33,125 bases of DNA, taken from IMG/VR virus record IMGVR_UViG_3300024273_001931, positions 1 through 33,125 of that record, one strand, 5' to 3'. Source of the stretch: a virus. A program made the position numbers and the translations under genes. A model generated the notes under the pieces. That model was not told where the DNA came from. It worked only from the letters and a program-made list of their open reading frames with translations, and did no database searches. Below, in pieces: positions 26,601 to 30,576 of the stretch (the first letter of the stretch is position 1; every line of letters begins with the position of its first letter).

Positions 26601-29321
26601 GGTAGCATCTCTACTGGCTTTGGCAACATCAACATCGGAACTAGCATATTTACTGGTGTTGGCAGTGGATTAACTACTATCAACGCAAGCGAATTAACAT
26701 CTGGTACTGTACAAGGTATACGACTGGGTGGCAACCAATCAATGGCTGGTGTCAAGACATTTACTGATGCTACAGATGCTACAAGCACAGTTGGCGCAGC
26801 AGTTGTCTTAGCCGGCGGCCTGGCAGTTGCAAAAAATATTAGATTTGGCGGAACTATATTTGGCAACGGTAGTGGTCTAACTACTATCAATGCTACCAAC
26901 ATCAGCAGCGGTACTATAAATGATGCACGTCTTCCAACTACACAAACTGGAAAAACATTCAGCAGCGATATTACTACTAACAGTCACAAAGTTGGAAGAG
27001 GCGGCGGCAACAGTGCAACTAACCTTGCAGCAGCAGGTGGCCAATTAATTAGTTCAGGAACTGACAACAGTGTATTTGGTGTTGGGGCAATGGCAGGACT
27101 TGTTACTGGTACTGACAACACTGCACTTGGTAATAGTTCACTTGCTTCACTAACTGGCGCAACACACAACACTGCGGTAGGTAATGACAGCCAGGCACAA
27201 CGAACTGGTATTGGCAGCTACAACACCAGTGTTGGTGCTCAGAGCATGGCAAACAGCACAGCAGGCGCAAGCAACAGTGCATTTGGATATCAAGCCCTGG
27301 AGTTAACAACTGGTAACAACAACGTTGGTATTGGTGCGCTAGCTGGTGACAGCTTGACCATCGGTAATGACAACATTATTATTGGTTATAATGCGCAACC
27401 TAGTACAGTACTTACCAGCAACGAAATTACAGTTGGTACTGCAACTCAAAACAGTTTGAGAGTACCGGGTGTAAATTTAAGTGTAAGTACAACAACACTT
27501 AACTTCGGTGGTACAACAGGCTTCGGTGGTATCGGTACTAACCTAACTGCACTTAACGCAAGCAACTTGTCAAGCGGAACTGTTCCAGATGCACGTATAG
27601 CACAAACAAGTGTAACACAACACCAAGCGGCAATTACCGGAACCGGTATTCTAAACTCAGGTAGTATTACTAGTGGGTTTGGAAATATCAACATCGGTGC
27701 ATCCAGCCTAACTGCAACTGGTACTGTGAGCCTAGGCGCAACTAGTTTCAACGCAAGTGATGTTACTGGTATTGCTGATTTGTATGTAGACGACCAGATT
27801 ATTTCAACTGGCGATACAGACACATACTTGCAATTCCATGCACCTGATCAATGGCGTGTTGTCACAGGCGGTGTAGAAAGACTAGAAGTCAGCAACACCT
27901 CAGTTATTATTGCTAACGATCTTACTGTAAACGGCGCAGCCGGAGTATCGGGTGTTGGTACCAACTTAACTGCACTTAACGCAAGCAACTTGGCAAGCGG
28001 AACTATTGCAAACGCTAGAATAAGCGGTAGTTACACAAGTATTACAGGCGTTGGCGCACTTGCTGCTGGACAGATTACATCTGGCTTTGGCAACATCAAC
28101 ATTGGTACAAGTATATTTACTGGTGTTGGCAGTGGTCTAACCAGTGTCAATGCTGCTACACTAGACAGTATTGATAGTACAAGTTTTGTACGCAGTGATG
28201 CAAACGATACTGTAACCGGATTACTTACACTAAGTCGTAGTGGAGAAATGCTACGATTTGAAGATACAAATGCAGCTGGATCTCCGTATCTAAGTTTCTA
28301 CCAGGGTGTTACACGCCGCGGCTATGTACAAATGCTAAACGGCGGCACAATGCGTATTGCTAGTGATCAATTAGGTACTAGAGTTGATATTGGCACTGGG
28401 ATATCTGGCCTGACATACACGTCGGGCGGCACTCACACAGTATGGCACAGTGGCAACGATGGCGCTGGTTCGGGACTTGATGCTGATACACTAGATGGCG
28501 TTAGTAGTGCTAGTTTCTTACGCAGTGATGCTGCTGACAGCTTTAGTGGAACATTAAGTGGTGCTGGCAGTATCAACATCACTGGCACTGTACAAGCTGC
28601 TAGCTTTACTGGTAGCGGTACTGGATTAACTGGTATTACTGCTGATAATGCTAACACACTTGATAACTTGGATAGCACTGCATTTTTAAGAAGTAATGCC
28701 AACAACCTATTAGCTAGCGGAACCTACAGTACAAGTGGCAACATCGAAGCCGGTCGTGGATCGGGCAGTGTTGCTATGACTGTAAATGACGGGTATGGTA
28801 ATGCAAACGTAGCATTTAATCACAATGCCGGAATTCCTGGTACCACTGGCAGTAGTTGTAGAATTGTAACAAACGTTGATACTGCAACTGCCGGAATGGC
28901 ATTCCAATTGGGCAACAGCACTGTAGCTGGAGTAGCAATTGGGTTAACAGCTATACTATCATTAAATACAAGCGGCGCATCTGTTAACGGTTCGTTTGTT
29001 GCATCCGGAGAAGTAACTGCTTATTCAGACGCACGCCTAAAAGAAAATGTAAAAGTTATTGCCGATCCACTAACCAAGATACTAAGTATACGCGGTGTAA
29101 CATTTACTAGAAACGACCTAGAAGATACTGATAGAGTTCATATGGGTGTTATTGCTCAAGAAGTCGAAGAGTATTTCCCAGAAGTTGTAAACACTATGGA
29201 AGATGGTACTAAAACTGTTAACTACGGTGCTATGGCAGGTGCGTTTATTGAATCGTTCAAAGCTCAGCAAAGTCAAATTGACGAACTCCGTTCTATGGTT
29301 CAAAAATTACTGGATAAATAA
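17646..29321 (+). CDS. Giant fibre/adhesin-like protein 2 with C-terminal S74 self-cleaving chaperone, 3891 aa
   Basis: ATG 17646 (MATRIKHKRSSVADK) is chosen over the in-frame TTG 17631 because GGAGG lies 8 bases upstream. By residue: about 1-60 is an N-terminal attachment-like domain with ESGELALNTADGKIYL, common in phage fibres. About 160-435 is a beta-helix (VGDYTEDNPIVVPDNT, TTSPYVQNCS). About 508-900 holds three C-x-R-D repeats. About 1175-1310 is the junction shared with protein 1. About 970-1890 also carries four HG-x-T-N-G-type domains and a GGIGYSVGDLL-type domain. About 2420-2870 is a tandem beta-shaft. About 3140-3250 has YadA-head-like NTALGNSSL / NNVGIGALAG repeats. Residues 3794-3891 are the intramolecular chaperone, with SDARLKEN and GVIAQEVEEYFPEVV. 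Ser3794 and Lys3799 fit the S74 dyad, so a 98-residue fragment would be released after trimer folding. Confidence 0.93.
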   Translation: MATRIKHKRSSVADKIPLVSQLESGELALNTADGKIYLLRDDNTVQDITKRIFQKDTQVLVTDDGDSSQATVSVQLNGTEQLSITEAGLNVKDNLDMEDAKPITFRELTASGEDGISIKAPDTLPQSYSLTLPLINGTIGQLLQTNGAGQLAFVDADLFGGNVVYVSEENGNDVNDGQSAPVRTLKRACQIASGIVYNADGTLSNKRVNIKVAVGDYTEDNPIVVPDNTVIKGDGLRGCIIRPANANLDMLRVRNACYFGEFTFRDGVDANFIPLITADYAVAFDDPYDTNTSRVGYINLPNTRPTITTSPYVQNCSIISFLGMNGAKIDGSKVNSPNVPVFSIEAENPVFGLTPEQGKSMVANAFTILSFGGTGWRLTNDAYAQIVSCFEIFLLNGVYTQSGGYCSITNSATNFGLYALRSSGYSPKAFVFDRSFVTSTGSFEGNQTISIVGIERESPVEEFVVRFRNPEYKTAYTLLNLYKDDIAQETVDWINLQIAGASPSIWVSFDYNQDKCQRDVQLIVDALAYDIMFNSNYRTINAGLAYYRGNAINVVDDQKAQTIESLQYLKDVIVGDVFGSSGIAASRAQALMDELIDIIDNGTAAADVYSYPDPTGYNTSFLVGFGDARAQLTTNRTFIQDEIIAWVNDQIAGAIDPYSAGFTYNEAACRRDTGFILDALTYDLTYGGNLQTYDAALAYFVGAVAQFGPGQKDETIASFQRLKIVIEQVVAETAVSVSSGNSTTQDTSGTPGSAESITFVGNRITDIISYIDSDGAVLPTRLIPDISWVSAELQQAGNGLIADKIFISQTVIEYINTQVQANLWYNFTYDSVKCYRDTQLIVGAVAQDTWDTGNRYSRSAGLAYYNKNLQDSTQISISGQELQTIAAIEQASVIAAGYISDLDNNVKAFVDSKFDIVKTIINDPTDLPDPTEVSSEGDTTNSFKPVPTQQEFDAGSQVNADIDVITIVDHGYTNGEKVIYNPNGNPPIQGLDAEQNYYIKLINQDEFSLTFDESLTFDVNIISASTGTHKFLSNVIEFMIEEVLSTHSLYQTLTLASGTEDHVFVPGRAIAGTTGASNNSAIVYIWEPAERRLVVSVEEVLVGSSLLRIQFDATSIITSDHAASPNTSIGVNEASARTGLTSSTFTVTATDGSSSLTNLGSLPEQSIWFHRPSIVNSSSHTWEYAGSGTDYNALPQNGGNTRAEFEQFEELPGRVYSSGTNELGDFKVGDFITAFNRTGNITFRNKVQVDELDALRLTLSDIAIEEISANVNLGDNEIGGSKDSRLPTQLAVRSFIANRLGGFVDKTVSTAAVPGAIVQLNTNGQLNGDLIPATRQFTSTNTFGYLSKLDQVNEIPAVDLKAGDIATEEYEQVELTLDANISAADGAVITQPGITGAIGYAKGSYTSSGNILVASILGEWQAGDDSTGDPWDVSGTAPTLYIDGVDSGIKPTVKGSSSAIIDNFFLKRSVSSQYLLLESDQTYTFTSVDLSNVERINDVSTYTTSTNHDLNVGNTVQVLCPDDVTFAENGIVISTPSNTTFTMANSDPIEPTLASKSTTGTVRTIVTSADGNAQGAVTEYREGIATNVDNANISGGSGYSPTTARATEVYSFVPLTSITGTGTGASADITITAGQVTDIDMRRGGIGYSVGDLLGVSAGNVGGQGSGFQIEVTAIETRVYVNIVGGELFVASASSVDFIEDNEAVTNKFNISLDNVISFNFLAGSDGAGGAVDYSGNRINVPGHGWTNGDPVTYNTAGNVPIGGMVNNSVYYVKYIDNDTIEVYEDYSLLNKVEFLTTPANNNHNLTRYVVNTTDNSILVLGHGLTNGDAIRFELINADDSASVELFSVSGVPIISGSRFFVGSVTTNSVTLHGLRSDSLSSINGLVTNAKDIDASGQGDVDIIPNNTRVSEVINTSSRIKDNWNSLAVTNIDASNIISGTISPSRLGASGVASTDTFLRGDSSYSVVVQTLAKQTSTDNPITIVGSSLSGEYFGAVDIGIANADYAPGGTFSTLGTSRFLQSQFDVSVGGTGEVFIKSGVVDAGTLDNLDSAYFLNPNNLSLAVPVTRGGTNITTYAQGDLLYAQSTGSLNTLNIGRSNNFVKSNGSTPEWGTALDLAEILDIGSATLSSISTGSGSLYNTNVSSLDIGGAAENIKLGASTSTRNITSFISSFDATVSQDVAVNLGSLTQATNDNIANGEKEIPMASTAGILSGMIVTGSGNIPANTTVSGVTADYIYLSTDTVGTLLTGTTLTFAYTPFTLGIKAGDTINIASSTVTNLDGSWPVSGATVNATSFTVRTNANVTANPSNGKDLALVVTKDNTMVIKNRNVIFGSAEASSSPVDATLRGEDAIGDNTAGGNFVVQAGIGTGNATGGSFVVKTGQTSTTGDIKHTATERLRINTAGKATFTGEVAVAGTLSTTATTVNLLDTTATRINMGGAATIVEIGAATGTTTVHNNVDIDGDLNVDGGDIRTNVTTFNLLNTTATTVNAFGAATTIEIGSATGTTNINNNLVVEGNLTVNGTTTTMNSTTISVDDKNIELGSVASPTDVTADGGGITLKGTTDKTINWLNATDSWTSSENFELASAKAYRINNISVLNSTTLGTEVVNSSLQQLGTINTGVWQASVINSTYGGTGVNNGGRTITVAGNFTTTGANTLTLNTTGATSITLPTSGTLAITGNPLSQFASTTSAELRGVLSDETGTGVAVFATSPTFTTGINAANTTMSLFNTTALAVNFAGAATNIQIGAATGTTNVNNNLDVDLDLNVDGGDITTNATSFNLINANATTVNFAKAATTLDIGAATGTTSINNNLDVDLDLNVDGGDITTNAATFNLINANATTVNFASGASVINMGAATSLITMADDLRVNGNITIGPGGSLTLDNINDTPIGNVTPSTGAFTTLTSNGLTTFTNSTASTSVASGAVVVTGGVGVAGDVYANKFVGDVPASNLSGTIANARISASSVTQHQASITGTGTLNSGSISTGFGNINIGTSIFTGVGSGLTTINASELTSGTVQGIRLGGNQSMAGVKTFTDATDATSTVGAAVVLAGGLAVAKNIRFGGTIFGNGSGLTTINATNISSGTINDARLPTTQTGKTFSSDITTNSHKVGRGGGNSATNLAAAGGQLISSGTDNSVFGVGAMAGLVTGTDNTALGNSSLASLTGATHNTAVGNDSQAQRTGIGSYNTSVGAQSMANSTAGASNSAFGYQALELTTGNNNVGIGALAGDSLTIGNDNIIIGYNAQPSTVLTSNEITVGTATQNSLRVPGVNLSVSTTTLNFGGTTGFGGIGTNLTALNASNLSSGTVPDARIAQTSVTQHQAAITGTGILNSGSITSGFGNINIGASSLTATGTVSLGATSFNASDVTGIADLYVDDQIISTGDTDTYLQFHAPDQWRVVTGGVERLEVSNTSVIIANDLTVNGAAGVSGVGTNLTALNASNLASGTIANARISGSYTSITGVGALAAGQITSGFGNINIGTSIFTGVGSGLTSVNAATLDSIDSTSFVRSDANDTVTGLLTLSRSGEMLRFEDTNAAGSPYLSFYQGVTRRGYVQMLNGGTMRIASDQLGTRVDIGTGISGLTYTSGGTHTVWHSGNDGAGSGLDADTLDGVSSASFLRSDAADSFSGTLSGAGSINITGTVQAASFTGSGTGLTGITADNANTLDNLDSTAFLRSNANNLLASGTYSTSGNIEAGRGSGSVAMTVNDGYGNANVAFNHNAGIPGTTGSSCRIVTNVDTATAGMAFQLGNSTVAGVAIGLTAILSLNTSGASVNGSFVASGEVTAYSDARLKENVKVIADPLTKILSIRGVTFTRNDLEDTDRVHMGVIAQEVEEYFPEVVNTMEDGTKTVNYGAMAGAFIESFKAQQSQIDELRSMVQKLLDK
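19169..20300 (+). repeat. Three C-x-R-D repeats in giant protein 2
   Basis: Copies begin near 19169 (CQRDVQLIVDALAYD), 19629 (CRRDTGFILDALTYD) and 20124 (CYRDTQLIVGAVAQD). They share the layout of the eight copies in giant protein 1, including the NR-x-F-I-x-x-E linker before copy 2 and the Q-x-x-T-I-x-x-x-x-x-L-K helix after copies 1 and 2. The third copy is the most divergent. Confidence 0.85.
24903..26250 (+). repeat. Tandem beta-shaft repeats in giant protein 2
   Basis: Five units carry the pattern T-T-x-x-x-x-L-(L/I/F)-x-x-x-A-x-x-(V/I)-N-x-x-x-x-A, then a(T/N)xx(E/Q/D)IGAATGTT, usually with N-N-N-L-D-V-D-L-D-L-N-V-D-G-G-D linkers. DNA similarity is high between the units around 25920-26060 and 26080-26200 (shared stretches such as TTGGATCTAAA and GCTAATGC). 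Confidence 0.85.
26541..28160 (+). repeat. Three dispersed GFGNINIG shaft units
   Basis: Copies near 26541-26690, 27606-27710 and 28038-28160 share S-I-T-G-x-G-x-L, SGFGNINIG and (copies 1 and 3) TSIFTGVGSGLT. Copies 1 and 3 are close to identical at DNA level across CTTTGGCAACATCAACAT and the following 50 bases. Confidence 0.85.
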
Positions 29322-29329
29322 TAATACAC

Positions 29330-29356
29330 AGGATAGCCGGATTTACCGGCTATCCT
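29330..29356. terminator. Strong perfect hairpin after giant protein 2 (terminator-like, no T run)
   Basis: An 11-bp perfect stem, AGGATAGCCGG (29330-29340) and CCGGCTATCCT (29346-29356), with loop ATTTA. It begins 8 bases after the fibre stop. Unlike the terminators at 6934 and 17505, it is followed by ACTTGAC rather than a T run, so it may instead stabilise the 3' end of the transcript. Confidence 0.6.
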
Positions 29357-29358
29357 AC

Positions 29359-29387
29359 TTGACAACAATTAAATAGTGTGTTAGTAT
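29359..29387 (+). promoter_or_regulatory. Sigma70-like promoter before the right-end cluster
   Basis: TTGACA (29359-29364), a 17-base spacer, then TAGTAT (29382-29387). It directly follows the hairpin and precedes the 54-aa gene by about 20 bases. A TTAAATA box at 29369-29375 inside the spacer could alternatively act as a late-promoter-like element. Confidence 0.45.
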
Positions 29388-29407
29388 AAACTAATATAGG
29401 AAAACAA

Positions 29408-29572
29408 ATGGCTTTACCACCAACAGGCAGTGCAATTACAATGAGTGCAATCCGAAATTACTTCGGTGCAGGCACTGGCACAATTGCAATGGGTACATTA
29501 GGCACTTATTTGGGTATTAGTGTAGGAACTACGATTCAAATGAGTGTGACGTTTGGCGGCCAAGGCACTTAA
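29408..29572 (+). CDS. Short structural-like protein, 54 aa
   Basis: ATG 29408 to TAA 29570-29572, with AGGA 6 bases upstream. The sequence opens MALPPTGSAITMSAIRNYFG and is rich in Gly, Thr, Ala and Met, with no charged cluster. The L-P-x-x-G-x-I-(T/S)-M-S-x-(I/V) pattern recurs as a short module in structural proteins of marine phages, and a similar role is likely. It is the first gene after the promoter-like site and lies 12 bases before the next gene, whose AGGAG site follows its stop. It is too short to assign further. Confidence 0.7.
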   Translation: MALPPTGSAITMSAIRNYFGAGTGTIAMGTLGTYLGISVGTTIQMSVTFGGQGT

Positions 29573-29584
29573 CAGGAGCACACT

Positions 29585-29962
29585 ATGAAAAGCAAATACG
29601 AAGTACTAAATGTAGACTTAGCACAAGAATACACAAAAGTAAGAAAACTAGAAGCACTAAAACATCTAGGGCTTGATGAAGCACTTTATGATCTGGTAAT
29701 TGGCGATATCAACGCACTTGATATACCAGAGGACGATGACCGGTTGCACTGGATCAATGTGATTGCAGCAAAGGCAGCAGCAGATCTTTTAACAATTGGC
29801 AAAGTACAGCCAGAGCATATGATGGCAATGGCAGCATTACCTGCAATTGACTTTAAAGAATGTGTAAAAATTGCAACAACCAACGCACGTAAATTGAACA
29901 CTGATACAATTGATGCAGAAAAATCATTAAATATTGACACTCTTTCAAACGCAGTTGTTTAA
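29585..29962 (+). CDS. Unrecognised 125-aa helical protein
   Basis: A 125-aa acidic, mostly helical protein from ATG 29585 with AGGAG 6 bases upstream. Segments such as YTKVRKLEALKHLGLDEALYD, cut short of a clear domain, and DRLHWINVIAAKAAADLLTI suggest a small helical bundle. No signal peptide or membrane segment is seen. I do not recognise a family. It ends in TAATG, overlapping the glycosyltransferase-like gene by one base, so the products are probably made together and may act together. Confidence 0.75.
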   Translation: MKSKYEVLNVDLAQEYTKVRKLEALKHLGLDEALYDLVIGDINALDIPEDDDRLHWINVIAAKAAADLLTIGKVQPEHMMAMAALPAIDFKECVKIATTNARKLNTDTIDAEKSLNIDTLSNAVV

Positions 29963-30576
29963 TGAAAATTGCAATATGCGTTCCTGCACGTGATACTGTT
30001 CATGTGGGGTTTGCTATTTGTTTAGCAAACCTCACTGCATCACTACAAAAGAACAACATTGAATATCATTTGCTGGTCAATCTTGGAACAGTAATTCCAC
30101 AACAACGAAACACTCTTGTGGACGAAGCAATACAAGTAGATGCTACACATATTCTTTGGCTGGACAGCGACATGCATTTCCCGTCAACTACTGTGCAGCA
30201 ATTACTAGCACATAATTTGCCTATAGTTGCAGCAGCATACAGCACACGACTAAAGCCGCAAAGAAGTGTTGCGTTTTTAGACAAGGACGATCTAACAAAT
30301 CGTCTAACCAAGAACACCGGTGTACATTTGGTATTTGCAGTTGGTATGGGATGTATGTTAGTTGATATTGAAGTATACAAGTATGTTCAAAAGCCATGGT
30401 ATCAATACTTGTACAACAAAGACACACAGGACTTGAGTGGCGAAGATATATATTTTTGCAAAACAGCAGGCGATGCAGGATACGACATTTATATTGATGC
30501 AGACTTGAGTAACGACATTGCACATTACGGAACAAAAGCATTTTTGATAGGCGAAACAGATGACCACAGCATTTGA
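29962..30576 (+). CDS. GT-A fold glycosyltransferase-like protein, 204 aa
   Basis: A compact GT-A-type glycosyltransferase candidate. The N-terminal strand is MKIAICVPARDTVHVGF (residues 1-17). IPQQRNTLVDEA (45-56) is the R-N-x-(L/I)-V region before the donor site. HILWLDSDMHFP (63-74) carries a D-S-D at 68-70 fitting the metal-binding DxD. SGEDIYFCKTAGDAGYDIYI (159-178) is the acceptor-side E-D motif typical of phage GT2-like enzymes, and H188 lies in AHYG. It is expected to use a nucleotide sugar with a divalent metal in the host cytoplasm. The acceptor is unknown; virion protein or DNA are both possible. At 204 aa it is minimal, with no membrane segment. It overlaps the next gene by 17 bases. 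Confidence 0.8.
   Translation: MKIAICVPARDTVHVGFAICLANLTASLQKNNIEYHLLVNLGTVIPQQRNTLVDEAIQVDATHILWLDSDMHFPSTTVQQLLAHNLPIVAAAYSTRLKPQRSVAFLDKDDLTNRLTKNTGVHLVFAVGMGCMLVDIEVYKYVQKPWYQYLYNKDTQDLSGEDIYFCKTAGDAGYDIYIDADLSNDIAHYGTKAFLIGETDDHSI

Noticed and set aside
10396-29000. Repeats considered as a CRISPR array or a diversity-generating retroelement target.
   Set aside because: All repeats are in-frame protein repeats of irregular spacing. There is no reverse transcriptase, no template repeat and no direct-repeat/spacer pattern.
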